This document shows, piece after piece, positions 22,030-34,500 of a stretch of 64,000 nt of DNA. A program made the translations under genes and the position numbers. Under the pieces are notes generated by a model. The model saw only the letters and a list, made by a program, of their open reading frames with translations, was not told the origin of the DNA and made no database searches. The number at the start of each line of letters is the position of its first letter. The first letter of the stretch is position 1. Source of the DNA: Euptelea pleiosperma (lineage: Eukaryota > Streptophyta > Magnoliopsida > Ranunculales > Eupteleaceae); assembly GCA_035048495.1 (NCBI GenBank), contig CM068552.1, positions 29,390,154 to 29,454,153 on the forward strand. Direction: 5' to 3'.

Positions 22030-22950
22030 TAAAGTGTAGGGTAAAGGCATCTCAGGAGACTGGACATATGATGGATGTGGCTCTGGAGGATGCATCTTAG
22101 TATGGGTCTGGTGTGCGCAAGCTCATAATCGTCTCCCAAGTCATCATAAAAAACATATTCAAAATTCGAAGGAACCTCAGTCACCCTCCGAACCTGAGAC
22201 ATACTCTTCTTGATAGTAGAGGGTCCAATGGGTCCCATGGGAGAGTAAACCTCCTCTGAAGGTGAAATCGGTACATCCAAGTGAAGAAGGATAGAGCTCA
22301 CAAGCAGAGGAAAGGGAAGACAAGGATGATTAGCCAAATAGCTACCCGATCTGGCCATGGCCCTAAACATGAATCTAGGGAGATCAATAACAAACCCAGA
22401 AGATAGAGAAGCTGTAGGGGATCAATGTTCACCTGTGCCCCATGGCCAGGTGGATCAATGTTGTACCCACAGATGAGGTGCAACAACCGATAATCAGGGA
22501 GAAGAGATGTAAGTAGAATATAAGTACTCTAATCAAATGACTGTCAAGCGAGAGTCTCAGGCAGGATGGCTCTGTCAGTCGTCAACACACGAGTCCTAGG
22601 AAGGTACTCATGTGGAGTAAAAGGACGAGGTATGCCCAACAAGGTAAAAATCAGATTAGGAGTAATAATCAGGTGAGTCCCAGAGACAAGTTTCAAACGA
22701 TAGCTCACTCGAGACATCACATTGGATAGAATGTATGTTGATATAAAATAATTTAACCAAAACAGGATAGAATGGGATGTTCAGATGTGTAGCAGGAATC
22801 CACTCACGAGAGATGAAAATGGAATGAACAACTGAACCCATGATAGTACCAAATTCAACTACTCTCTCAGTAGCAAATTTGTGAACAGTGAAACTCAAAC
22901 CTATCCCTAGCTGAATCAGAAAGAAATGGAGAAATGGGAGCACTCACTGG
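22030..22950 (-). pseudogene. Plant transposon gag-like domain (PF20167-like) remnant
   Basis: The minus strand reads LGIGLSFTVHKFATERVVEF, then IFISREWIPATHLNIPFYPV, then GIPRPFTPHEYLP, and finally DYRLLHLICGYNIDP. This layout (a region starting F-E-RVV-F, a LLGIP segment, and a LLH-LIC motif) resembles the 'putative plant transposon protein' domain of large non-autonomous LTR elements. Frames change at about 22660 and 22480, so it is not translatable. The Arg-rich, Ser-rich leader (RGPRRARSRGRSGPAEVL) lies upstream at 22970. The assignment rests on pattern only. Confidence 0.5.
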
Positions 22951-23999
22951 AAGAACTTCTGCGGGTCCAGATCGACCTCGTGATCGAGCTCTCCTAGGAC
23001 CTCGAGAAGATTCTTCCCACTCAGAATGTCTATATAACCACCCAGTCTTCCACCTCATTTTGCGCGAGATTAAGCATGTAGCACAAGTGGTTCCTCATCA
23101 TCACTCTCAACATCAGAACTCACAATGGTCTTCCGACGACGAGGATTACTCGCCATAAAAACCATGAACAGAAGAAAATACCAAAATAGCTCCATTAGAA
23201 CAAAAAATACTCACGAAGAAGATGAATGGAAAGCTTGAGAAATTGAGAGAGTCACTCCACAAAATTGTAGGGGAACAGTAGATCTGGTACCTACGATCGA
23301 TTGGGAGAAATTTGGGAGGTGGAGGGAACGATCGGGTTGAAAATGACCCATTTTGGGTTTTATAAAATCGAGCGTCGCACTGTCCAATCGATTGTCCACT
23401 TGTTTAGTTTGGTACACCCCGAACATATCGTTGATCATCCACTAAGATCTTAATTCTCAACACTCCAGCCTTTGCCAAAAGAGAAGGATTCAGTAAACCT
23501 TAAACCCTAGGTTGCTCAATAGGTATTGAGTCACACTGGTACACTCAGGCTACTAGGTCAAATATCTATGTGGAAGACCTAAGCTGAGTAATGGATCAAG
23601 CTCTTGGCTTTGATCTAGAAGAGGAAAAAGCTCACAAGATATTTATGAGAACTAAAAAGCTTTTTACTCCTCGAATGGATACTTTAATAAATAAGCATTT
23701 CTTCTTTCTATTCAATGTGTATAGAAGTGTGTTTAGAGAAGGTATAGAAGGGTTATATTTATAGAATTCGTAACCCTGAGCCTTTCAGAACGTAGAAGAG
23801 TGAAAACTAGAATTTTAGATTTGAGAAAGACTCAATCTATGTGAAGTCCAATCGATTGTACTCTAGGATCCAATCAATTGGCCATGTACGGATGGATTTT
23901 TCCTTCATAAATTCAATTGACTGTTCATAGTCCAATCGATCGGACTTAAATAAGTTTTTGTCTCGTGAGCTCCAATCAATTTAATAGTGGTCTCCAATC

Positions 24000-24210
24000 G
24001 ATTGGGCTTTGATCAAGTTATGTCTCATAGACTCCAATCGATTTAACAGAGGTCTCCAATCGATTGGGCTTTGATTAAGTTCTGTCTATTAGACTCCAAT
24101 CAATTTAACAGAGGTCTCCAATCGATTGGGCTTTGATTAAGTTCTGTCTATCAGACTCCAATCGATTTAACAGAGGTCTCCAATCAATTGGGCTTTGTCT
24201 AATTGATTGG
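24000..24210. repeat. 60-bp tandem repeats inside the 5' LTR
   Basis: Three to four units carry TCCAATCGATTGGGC, TTTGATTAAGTTCTGTCT and GACTCCAATC, plus TTTAACAGAGG. Each unit holds two near-palindromic CCAATCGATTGG sites. The repeats lie in the U3 part of the minus-strand LTR. Confidence 0.8.
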
Positions 24211-24589
24211 CCCAAATAGTCTAATAGATTGGACTTTCTCAAAAGTCAATAACATTGACTTAGACTTGGGTCTGTCTAATGGCTAGGTTTGACCATTATA
24301 TTTTATTCATTGAAACCTATTCCTATGACCACTAAGTCACTTACATTCCTAAGCGAGCGTACACGATCTATAACCGACAAATAGGAAGTTACTCAAATGA
24401 CTCCTATCGTCAACCGTCTGATCCTTGCTGTCTCTGTCTTCTAGTCTTGACGTAGTCAACGAAGTATGTGTACCACGACATCTTCACAATACACTGGTGC
24501 TCATAGGAACGGTTACATGAATGTTTTATGTCACATAGAATCTTTGCTAAAGTAGAATATGAAAATATTCCTTACATTATGTTCTCTCT

Positions 24590-25661
24590 TCATGGCCGTG
24601 GACAGCACCTCTATATTGGAAGTATTGCACAGTCCACATAGGATTTGGGTTAGAATATGGATTGGGTTTCCGGGCAGGTATAGAGGAGAGGTAGGGGTGC
24701 AAGTTTGGGTCGGGTCCTATACAGTTGGGCCCAGTTTTGATGGTATTTTTTAGGGGCTGCAACTGTTTTGGCGAAGCCTTTGTTTTCTTCATGTTTATAG
24801 TAGCATTTTGGGAGGTTTGTGAGTGAGTTGTGGTCATGAAGAAAGGACAAGGCATAGGGGAATCAAAGGGGTACCTTTTGGGTCGATTCTTGGTGGTGTT
24901 GGTGTGGGTTAAAGGTGCTGCAAGAAAGCTGGGGTGCAACCCCTGTTTTCCTTTCATTTTTGGATTCATTTTGGACTTGCAAAACAGAGTCTAGTTTTGG
25001 TTGCAAACCAGGTACAGTATTGGTGTCAAACAAAGTCAAATTATGGGTGGTTTAGGGGTTTTTTTTATTTTTTTATAGAGATTTGGATGTTAAAATGGGT
25101 GTGAAAACGTTTCTGGTTTGGGTGTTAAAATGAGGCTGTTTTGAGGGTTAAAAGTGTAACTGAAATATGTTTATCATGGTGACTTTGGGTGTAACTATAT
25201 TTAGGAATTTTGAATCTGTTTTGGAGTGAAATCTGATCTATATTACACCCATCTTCGTGTGAAAATTCAGACTATGATTAGGTGTAGATTTCAAACCTTT
25301 TTATTGTGTATAATAGATCCGAGTTTGGATTTGAAACAAGGTATGAGATTATGGTTGAAAAGGGTGTATTTGTGAACAAAAATAGTGTTAAGCAAGTGCT
25401 GAAATGAGATGCAAGAAGGTCTGAAATTAGATAAAAATTATGCAAAATTGAATAAGAATTCAACAAGAAAGCATGTAATTGATATTAGATTATAGCACCA
25501 TGTGAAATAGATCCAAATTTTCTTTTAAACAATTAAACCATTTATATATAAATAATCCAAAAGAAAGAAAGAAATGAAATCATGCAAATGACTTAAACCG
25601 CCTACCTTCTCCTACAATCTAACGGCCATGACTCTTCTCCTTCAAGTTTCTTCTTCCTTTA

Positions 25662-25699
<38 letters not shown>

Positions 25700-25870
25700 T
25701 CTACTCTCGTGGCTTCTTGGAGAAGCTACGAGCTCTACAATTCTTCTATTTCGTTTGTTCCTTTGACCTCAATCCTTTTTTTTATATATATAATTACATT
25801 TTATATAATAAAAGCTTGTGATGTCATCTTGATGACATCACTTAGATGATTTCACAAATAATATATAATA
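24590..25870. other. Unassigned stretch with a (TC)n microsatellite
   Basis: No gene is recognised. A (CT)n tract of about 36 bp lies at 25663-25698. A near-palindrome TGATGTCATCTTGATGACATCA at 25818 resembles paired bZIP (TGACATCA) sites but has no gene next to it. Confidence 0.35.
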
Positions 25871-26478
25871 AAAAAATTTTGAATTGGATGTGGTGGGTTA
25901 CATTGGAGCTCCCTTGGTCCCCAAGTTATTAATAGAGGTTATTGGGTGTGGCAACGGCACACTGACATGTATCCAATTATCTATTGTGCGATACACTTGG
26001 ATTAAAATGCAAAATTTGTGAGTACGCGAAAAGTCACAAAACGGGGTCTCCTTGGGTAAAACAACGAGGCAAAGCTCGTGGCGGCCTCCAAACACCTAAA
26101 ATTCTTAATAAATATGTCAGAAATGACAATTTTTCTTCTATTTGGCCCATATCCGTGAACCACTAATGCATTACTCAAGTTGCATACATGCACACAGACT
26201 GGGCGAGCCCGATCCAAATATCAAGGTTGATGAACCAGAGGTGTTGGCACTTCTCTAGGGTCCATTCATCGATTCAAAACCCGAGGAAATATCATCAATT
26301 TATAAATCAAATTATTTTTTCATTTTAACACTACGGACTCTATAATTGAATTAATCTTTATTTTAATTAGAAGTTATAAAATCTTGTTGAATTTACTGCT
26401 CTTGGTTACCAAAGGCTCGAATCTCGATGTTTACTGAATTTAAGGGAATCAATCCAACGATTGAGATTTTTTTGGGGT
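25870..26478. other. No gene seen
   Basis: Only short reading frames occur here and none has a recognisable motif. No inverted or tandem repeat stands out. Confidence 0.3.
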
Positions 26479-26479
26479 T

Positions 26480-26690
26480 TCACACTTTCTCCCATGCAAT
26501 ATTAATTTCCATAATAGTTGCATATAATTGAGCGTAAAAAGATGAATGAGTGCCCATGCCAAGAGCAAACGCTCCTAATTAAGACCATACCTCTGCAATT
26601 GCGGAAGATACCTCCACACCCAGAAGATCCTAGGTTGCCTTTAGCTGCACCATCAGTGTTAACTTTGATCCAATAAAGCTTATATTCATA
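26480..26690 (-). pseudogene. LINE-type RNase H fragment
   Basis: The minus strand reads YWIKVNTDGAAKGNLGSSGC, then GGIFRNCRG, and after a one-base frame shift LALGMGTHSSFYAQLYA. This is the N-terminal half of the RVT_3 RNase H domain (the NTDGA-KGN...GG--RN-G motif) carried by plant LINEs. No flanking RT is present. Confidence 0.65.
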
Positions 26691-26819
26691 AAATAAAATT
26701 AAAATTAAAAAATTAAGAACACGAAAAATAATGGATATAACAAAAGAGAATAATGTACATACATAGTATTCCTTATTAAATTGATAGTTTTAACATGAAA
26801 TGTACATGCTCTAACTAGT

Positions 26820-27011
26820 AAGATGAATGTGGTTGGTTTGGTGACGAAAGATGCCAGACCCATATGTGGAACAAATTATGTCATAAAAGAGGGGAAATTG
26901 CAACTTAATAAAGAAAGAAATTGGTATAAGACACAAGAAAATGATTGGAATGGCAACCCATGTAATTTATCATAAAGTACAATAAAAAGAGTTGCGCCAA
27001 AGGCTACCATC
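26820..27011 (-). pseudogene. 3'-terminal remnant of an ankyrin-PGG paralogue
   Basis: On the displayed strand, ATGCCAGACCCATATGTGGA and ACCCATGTAATT...AAGAGTTGCGCCAAAGGCT plus ACCATCATGGTCGCT match 31594-31768, the end of the last exon of the intact ankyrin-PGG gene. The match stops abruptly at 27011. The copy is broken by small indels. It shows that at least one tandem paralogue stood here. Confidence 0.75.
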
Positions 27012-27790
27012 ATGGTCGCTAAAAGTAGGGTTTTTCCGTGTCTTTGTATATGGAAACCCTAATATCAACAAAATTTGTAGAATCTGGTTCACTTTTAATT
27101 CCTACAAAAATACAAACTTATATAGTGGTTTGTGTCGTATGTCGATCCGCACTCGGCGTGAGTTAGTACAATAAGGAATTAAAACTAACAAATAATATTC
27201 AATGAAATTATAATGGTGAAAAGATGAGAATGGCTAGTCGGTTTAAAACAACTTTAAAATGAAATCTAAGGAACAACAAATTAACTAAAATCAAATTTCA
27301 TTAATCATCGAAGAGTGCGTACATGAAATAAAATAACAAAAATAAATAAAGCAAAAAATTTATTCTAGAAAGCAGATTAAAGAAAGCATGTAAAGGGGTT
27401 TCGAGAGAAGAGGTATAGAAGGAAACATTAATGGAGATCTCAAAGCTAAGGGCACTACCGATCAAGAAGACGATCGCCCGAGATTTCGATGAATGCTTTC
27501 AATAGAGAAAATGATTTTGACAGAGAAGTATCCCATGATCTTTGGAGCAAAGGCGCTACCGATCAAGAACGGGATCGTCCAAATTTCATGGAATGCCGCT
27601 TAATCATGAGAACATGAGAGAGAATCTAGAAAGATAAACTAGGGTTTCTAGAGATAAGAGAACCCTAGAAAGAGAAAGTGAGATAAGGGGTTCTAAAGAA
27701 AGATAAGGTCTCTAGAGAGAGAAATAGAGAAGAAGATAAATTACCTTGAGAGCACTTACAATTGGAGTTGAAATAACTAGTCCGTTCTCT
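27012..27790 (-). mobile_element. Fragment of the long Gypsy-type LTR family
   Basis: GATGTCGATCCGCACTCGG-type text (ATGTCGATCCGCACTCGGCG at 27136) and the preceding GGAAACCCTAATATCAACAA stretch match 59830-60000. The later GAGAGAAA-rich stretch ending in ACCTTGAGA matches 60250-60440. It is in the same displayed orientation as the copy there, so it is read on the minus strand. Confidence 0.5.
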
Positions 27791-27864
27791 TTTACTCAAG
27801 AATACCTAGAAGGGGGGTGATTAGGTATTCAAAAATTAATCTAACCTATCACAAGTTTACTGGT

Positions 27865-30470
27865 TAAGGTAAGGTATGAAGAAATCAAGACTGCCCTCTT
27901 CTCAATTGATGACAATAAAGCTCCAGGTCCGGACGGGTACAACTCTTGCTTCTTCAAGAAATGCTGGAATATTATTGGAGATGATTTCCTCAAAGCCATA
28001 AGAAACTTCTTTCATTCGGGAAAGCTCTTATCTGGGGTAAACTCTACATTTATAGCTATCATCCCTAAGACTAAAGTTCCATTTAGTTTGAATCACTTCA
28101 GACCCATCTCATGTTGTAATGTTATTTACAAGTGTATCTCAAAAGTGATTGCTAACAGATTGAAAATAGTTCTTCCTTCGCTGGTTAGCCATAACCAAGC
28201 AGCTTTCATTTCAAGAAGAAACATCTTGGATAACATCCTTCTTTCCCATGAGCTTCTTAGAAATTATAACAGGAAAAGAATCTCCCAAAGATGTTCAATG
28301 AAAATTGACATCCGGAAAGCTTACGACTTCATGAGGTGGGAGCTTATTGAGGACACTTTGAAGAACCTCAAATTACCGGAGAGAATCATATCTTGGATAA
28401 AGGTGTGCATTTCATCTCCAAAATATTCTGTCATGGCTAATGGCAGTCCGGTGGGCTACTTCGAAGGCAAGAGGGGGCTGAGACAAGGAGACCCGATTTC
28501 TTCACTTCTGTTCATGTTGGTGATGGAGGTGTTTGGAAGACTGATTGACAAAGAGTACAAGGAGGGTAGGATGAAAGTTCACCCTAAGTGCAATAACCCC
28601 CTTATTACTCACCTTGCCTTTGCAGATGACCTCATGGTTTTCTGTAAGACAGACTTCCAATTCTTGGTCAGTGTCAAGACTATTTTGGACGATTTCTATG
28701 ACCTGGCTGGTCTTCAGATAGATCTCCAAAAACGTCATATTCTTACAGGTGGGCTCAAAGAGGATGAAAGCATCAGGGTTGCAACATTCTTGAATATGCA
28801 AAGAGTTACATCCACTCTTACATATCTTGGTCTCCCTCTTCTCTCATCTAAACTCTCTGCCAGGGATTGTCAGCCGATGATAGACAAGATGAAGGGAAGA
28901 ATCCAATCTTGGAAGTCAAGATGGGTTGAAAAGCATCTGATTAAAAAGAAGAGTTTCTGGTCCATGGCCATCCCTCATGATAGTTCTTGGTCGTGGAGGA
29001 AAATCCTCAAATCTAGGAACGAGGCAGCCAAACTAATTACCCATTGCATCAGCAAAGGTGAGCAAACCCTATTTTGGCATGATCCCTGGTTAGAAATTGG
29101 TCCTCTCTTCAAGATGATTCCTCCAGATCAAAAGCCTCTTCGGGAATAGGAGAAAATGAAAAAGTGAGCTCATTTCCTGTCCATGACAAATGGAATCTCC
29201 CGCCCACTTCAGACCCAAATTTGGTTTCCATTTGGAATGAGATATCCAAAATCGAGGTCAACTTTGACTTACCCGTGGATAGGATTGTATGGAAACCAAA
29301 TGCAAATGGGATATTTTCTATGAAATCAGCCTATGAAGCTCTTAGAAGAAAGAGGCCTAAGAACAGATGGGCAAAAATTATATGGTCTAAGCCGTGCATT
29401 CCTAAGCACAGCTTTATAAGCTGGCTTGCTTGCTCGAAGACTCTTCTCACTCAGGATTTGCTGAAACAAAGGAAGATTATTGAGCAATCGAAGTGCATCC
29501 TTTGTCATAATGCGTCGGAGAATGTGGAGCATTTATTTTTTGAATGCAGGTATTCAAAGACCCTTTGGAACCGTGTTCTTAAGATATCAGGTATAAATAG
29601 AACCATTCTCGCATCGAAGGATGAATGAGAATGGATTTATAATAGTTTGTCCGGTTCAGCCTTCTACCAACAAGTGCTTCAAACGGCGCTTAGGGCAACC
29701 ATCTATGCCATATGAACTAAAAGGAACCATAGGCACTTCAGGAATTCAGCCTCTAATGTGGGAGCAGTTGGCGATAGGTTGATCTTAGGCGTTAGAGAGA
29801 TCCTTACTAGTTGGGAGGGCCCGACCAATGATACGGCTCGAAACAGGAACATAGCGCTTGATTGGAACATCCAAATTGAATTTAGAAGAAGCTCGGTAAC
29901 GTCTTGCAAGTGGAAACCCCCTACTCAAGGGGTAGTGAAGCTCAATATGGATGGTTCTATGAAGTATGCCAATGCTGGGTTTGGTGGCATAATGAGAAAC
30001 TCTAATGGGGTGGTTTTATGTGCGTTCTCTGCGGGAACAACTAGAAGGTTGGTTCTCTTCCACGAACTCCAAGCGATTGAAAAAGGCCTTCAGATCATGA
30101 TAGACATTGGATATACAAAGGTTGAGATTGGAAGTGACTCATTAAGGGCTGTTAAATGCATTCTAGACAAAGAACCATGTCCATGGTATTGCATGAAGAT
30201 TCTGAAGACCATCAAAAATCTAAAGAGTTGTTTTGCTTGGTTTGACATTCACCATGTTTATAGAGAAACTAATAGAGTTGCTGATGCTTTGTCCACCCTT
30301 TACCATGCCTTAGATTGTATAGTTTTTGTCCCTCCTCTCGCTGAGGATCTGGACACCATAGTTAGGCATGATGCGGAAGGAAGGATTTATACTAGGTTGT
30401 AAGTTTTTTTGTGATTAATAGCAGGTAGCTAGGGTCTGCCTAACCCCAGCTTATAGTTCAAAAAAAAAAA
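27865..30470 (+). mobile_element. L1-like LINE with RT, zf-RVT and RNase H
   Basis: This copy starts inside ORF2. 27868-29149 reads a reverse transcriptase: APGPDG at about 27919, FRPISCCNVIYK, KIDIRKAYD, GLRQGDPIS and the catalytic FADD (28618). A stop after PLRE (29149) is followed by zf-RVT at 29164-29628 (W-PNANGIFSMKSAYEAL, CILCHNASENVEHLFFEC). RNase H is at 29930-30402 (KLNMDGSMKYANAGFGG, VEIGSDSLRAV, RETNRVADAL). A short 3' UTR (GGTCTGCCTAACCCCAGC, then TTATAGTTC) and poly(A) close it at about 30470. The endonuclease and ORF1 are absent. Few stops interrupt it, so it is young but 5'-truncated. The same 3' tail recurs at 43241. Confidence 0.9.
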
Positions 30471-30479
30471 ACATATGGG

Positions 30480-30775
30480 TTGGAGCGCTAATTTAGCAGC
30501 CAATTGTATTGCATGATTGGAGATCCTTCTTTGCTACATGTAGCGACCAGGGACATCTTCTAAAACATCTAGGGCGGTTGATTGGCGCCATTTCCTCCAG
30601 CTTTGTATCCATTTGGAAGACAAGGAATAGGGCCATCTTCGATGATTCCAATGCCTCAACAGACTCGGTTTGGAGGGAAGTCTTGCAGGTGTTTAAAGAT
30701 ATAGAGCATTTATCGAAACAAAAGTACAGCTATTTAGACATTTCCATCTAGTAAGAACAAAACACAAAACAAAAC
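30480..30775 (+). mobile_element. Second LINE 3' fragment
   Basis: 30509-30751 reads HDWRSFFATCSDQGHLLKHL and then SIWKTRNRAIFDDSNAS plus DSVWREVLQ. This is the W--RN--IF---...W--V stretch found in plant LINEs after the zf-RVT domain. It ends in an A-rich tail (AAAACACAAAACAAAAC). It directly follows the poly(A) of the preceding LINE. Confidence 0.6.
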
Positions 30776-30946
30776 AAAAGAGAACTTTTTGTTCTATTTA
30801 TTGAAACAAGCCAAGCAATATAAATATTCACTTGGAAATGTCACTTTGCTACTGGTTTTTTATCCATTTGAATTGTTCTCCCACCAGTGCAACGAATGGA
30901 GTTTTTCTTAGTAAATTTGATGACAGACCGATAGACCACATTATTA

Positions 30947-31213
30947 GCCATGTGGCACACTCTTAGAAATCGCTGACCATATGGATGTTTGGCAACCTAG
31001 GTGGACTTACAGATGATAAATTACGCTGATTAGTTATTTCTAAGCATTGGATTGAAATCATTTTCATGGGTTGATTTTTAACCGTGGAATTTAAGCTTAT
31101 ATGGGATAAAAGATCCAAAGGTTTGAAATCACTAATCAGGCTGATTTTTGGTATTTAGGTCCACTTAGGGGCTTAGGGATTGGCCATTCATCCATAAGAG
31201 CCTGCCACATGGC
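30947..31213. mobile_element. Palindromic MITE, GGTCCACCTAGG family, copy 1
   Basis: Inverted arms: AGCCATGTGGCACACTCTTA...GACCATATGGATGTTTGGC at left, and GGCCATTCATCC...GCCACATGGCT at right. Inner arms carry GCTGATTAGTTATTTC and GAAATCACTAATCAGGCTGA. It is about 267 bp. A longer relative is at 47567-47945. Confidence 0.7.
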
Positions 31214-31219
31214 TCATAT

Positions 31220-31555
31220 ACTGACGGACATCCGTCATAAAAGTTCTCAATTTTTTTCGCTGTGGACCCTCTCTTGCAACCCAAAGTTGCCGCACATTCA
31301 CTTTCTTGCTGCTACATTAATCCTTTCTCATATGATGTGGAGCTAGCCCAGCCCATGTACAGGTGCGAATTTATGGATGCAAGTGGAGCAAAAACAAAAA
31401 TTTCCTTGCAACACACCATGTAATTTACATAATAGAAGTATATCTAAAAGTTACATACTCAAGGATCTAAACTTAAGAACTTTCTTAACACAATGGATTT
31501 AACAAATGAATTACATTGAACGTGGTTTTTTCTTCTTCTTTAATATGAAATGCAC
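31220..31555. other. 3' flank of the ankyrin-PGG gene
   Basis: No coding signal is seen. This is the downstream side of the minus-strand gene ending at 31562, so the proximal part is its likely 3' UTR. Confidence 0.3.
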
Positions 31556-31561
31556 ACATGA

Positions 31562-34500
31562 TTATAAATGCATGCGTTTGGCTTGCCGACGAAATATGCC
31601 AGATCCATATGTGGAAAGGACTATGTCAACGAAAAGGGGGAACTGCAACAAAGCAAAGAAGGTAACTGGGATGCTACCCAGTAAAATGACCGGAACAACA
31701 ACCCATGTAATTCTCTTACGAAGAACAATAACAAGAGTTGCACCAAAGGCTGCCATCATGGTCGCTATAGAGAAGAAGAGAGTGGCAAGACCAATTATCA
31801 ACCTCTTTGGCAACGACTTGAGGAAATCTTCTTCTGCATAGCGTGACGTAAGGATGGCTAGGAACATCAGCACTGAAGTACAAGAAGAGAAGAGTGACAA
31901 TGCATCTGATACTATAAAAAACATGAAAGACTTGTCTTGTAGGTAAATAGGGATGCCTGTATCCCCATGGGTTCCTCCTGGTATAGTAAAGGTTGCTGCA
32001 AACATAACTGTGGCAATGAGAGTGGCAACAAGCATACATGCTTGTGATGTATCCTTCATCCATATCTCTCCATCTTTGACCAAGGACCTATGTTCCTCAG
32101 TAAACAAAGCTCGAGGTGTTTTACCCTCGACGTTTAAATCTCCTTTATATATAGGTGGTAAAACCTTCTCCACCTCCTGTGATGGAAAGGAAATGTTATA
32201 GAGAGCATGAATGGAAAATTGACATAAAGAAATGTATAACAAGTCCATTACTATTTCTTTTGCTTGAATTCATACAACTTTAGATATTCAGTTTTTGAAA
32301 AGAAAGTAACTTAATAGTCTTAGATAGTATTCGAAACTAAAATGTCAAACTCTGAGTTCAAAAGCAAGAGGAATCACCTGAAACCATTGTAGTTCTCGTT
32401 GCATTTGAAGTGCTGCACCAGAAATTTTATCAAGTTGGGAGGAAGGTCCTAACATTCCAGCTAGATGTAGCATGTTGTTACCGAACTTGTCCCATTTAGT
32501 TTCTGTTAAGTTCTTTTCTCCGATCTCATACAGGAGGTTAAAGATTTTTTCTTGGCGAAATACAACCGCAGCTTGAAATATGCTTCGTCTGTTTACATCG
32601 ATGCTAGTGATCAGATCAAGTTTAGAGTTAATGATCCCCACAACAAACTCAGGAATCCCACACTCAGTTGCTCGGAAAATTGCATCATATACTCTAGCCT
32701 TTTTAAGTTGCCAACGGTTCAAAGTCTGAACCTCAGAACAAATAACTCTAAGTAGTTCACTGGCTTGCTTATGTATCAACTTCGTATCATATATTTGCTT
32801 GATACCTGGAATTATGACGGGAGAACTAAGTCAAGACTCAAATATTGATGGCAAGACATAAGTACTAGAGTGGTGTTGCTTACCTAATAGTTCAAGGGCA
32901 ATCCAAAACAGTCCTTGCAATCGATGGAGTGCTACAACATGAAATCGAATTTCTGAGATTAAAATAGATGAGACATTTGATAAGGCCATCACAAAATCTT
33001 TCTTAGACACAACAAACATAGCAAGAGGGAGAGAGGGAGCAAAGCACCTTGAGTGATCGTGTGTACTCGTGCTGTAGAGCTCTCATGGAGATTTTCTCCG
33101 TCTTCACTGTGTTCAAAGGCAATGGTCGGTTGCACTTGGATACCTTCGAGAAAAAACGAAGTTTCAATTAAAATATAGGATGAAAACTTGCAAACTACAA
33201 TGTTAGAGTTGGGTGGCTCACAAGGACTCACAGCTGCTCTTTTCTCCAATGAAAATTAGACACATAGGGGCCGTATGTTGACTGGATGAGGACAACGCAC
33301 ATACTCACTCATTTTTTAAAACCCTTCCTTTTTACATGGGTATGTGGCACTCAGCTTTGAAATGGGAAATGCTGGTCACCAAAAATTAGGGTTTGAAGTA
33401 GCTCAAAGGATATAACTTTGGGAGTTGGGACACCTGCTTACACATTATTTTGGACCACGGTATATCAAAGTTGGGTTCTAATCCCGTTATGGATGCCATT
33501 TAAAATTTCTAATTGAAATGGCCGGAGCCCTTGGATTAAGGATCCACGGGTATGTACCTAAAGACCATTACCCCAATGTTGGGTCCCTCATTTGGATCCC
33601 TTTTGAACAGCTCTTTTAACATCTAAATATAATAGTAATTGGGTTATTCGAGGTACCAACATGAGTATATCCATCGTTGCCAAATTCCGTGATGACTTCC
33701 ACTTGGGAATGCTAAAGGCCTTCCAGCCAGCACGTACACAGCCGTATCCCCATGTTTATCTGGTGTAGTAGCTAATCGTGGGTACCGTCGCAGTAGATCC
33801 AAAGCAACATCTACACAAATAACGACAATCAGCAAATAGATGAGAGAGTTTCTGTTACAGATCACTGTTAAGAAAAATGTTTTTAAAAAGCGAACTGATG
33901 ATCAAACCGATTTTTTGTGAGACAAGTCAGACCATGGACCAAGATTCGATTTTGTCGGATCGGGTTGTATTTATTAAATATATTTTTATATAGGAAAATA
34001 GGAGAAATTTAAAAAATACACAAAATTTAAACAAAAAGGAGATAAAAATTAAAATAAAAAAATCTGTGAATTAAAACAAAAAAATAATAATAGATAGAAT
34101 AAAAATTATTTTTTAAATACAATTAACAAATGAAGACTCCTTTATTAATCAACAGGTTATTATTATTATTTTTTTCCTTAGATAAGAGATAAGTAGGATT
34201 TGGTAAAATTGGATTCTATAATTTAGAATATAGAGATTTGGTGGAGAGTTGGATTACTTAATTAGAATCCTCTTTATATTGGAAATCTTGTTATTTAATA
34301 TTAATGAATTTTTTCCTAACTTTTCTCAACACAACACACTTTCTTATTTATGTTTGATAAATATCGGTTATAACGACGGTCAGTTCTTCGGTTTCGACAC
34401 CTCAACCAATGAGTTTGAAAAAACTACCCCTTCCATCTTTTTTACTAGTTTTTTGAAGACTGAAAATTTTTAAAATCCTGATCCCGGCCACGGTTCTGTC

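Larger units (their letters stand above)
20820..24577 (-). mobile_element. Non-autonomous LTR retrotransposon, minus strand
   Basis: The 5' LTR runs from 24577 down (TGTAAGGAATATTTTCATAT...) and its counterpart, a truncated 3' LTR, from 21211 down to about 20820 (TGTAAGAAATATTTTCATAT...). Both carry AACATTCATGTAACC, CACCAGTGTA and TGTACGCTCGCTTAGGAA. The 3' LTR follows a polypurine tract, AAAGGGGGAGAT (minus). The 5' LTR has a CTATAAATATA box near 23760 and ends around 23464. There is no protease, RT or integrase, only a gag-like frame at 22050-22950. The 3' LTR is cut off at about 20820 by unrelated sequence. The class (Copia or Gypsy derivative) is not certain. Confidence 0.65.

Noticed and set aside
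24577..24969. Minus-strand frame of 130 residues beside the LTR element
   Set aside because: It has no domain, low-complexity composition and overlapping open frames on both strands. Nothing supports a gene.
25818..25840. TGATGTCATCTTGATGACATCA as a bZIP operator
   Set aside because: No gene or promoter lies next to it, and such near-palindromes occur by chance in AT-rich DNA.
29326..29909. Minus-strand frames inside the LINE
   Set aside because: They are antisense shadows of the zf-RVT and RNase H coding strand.
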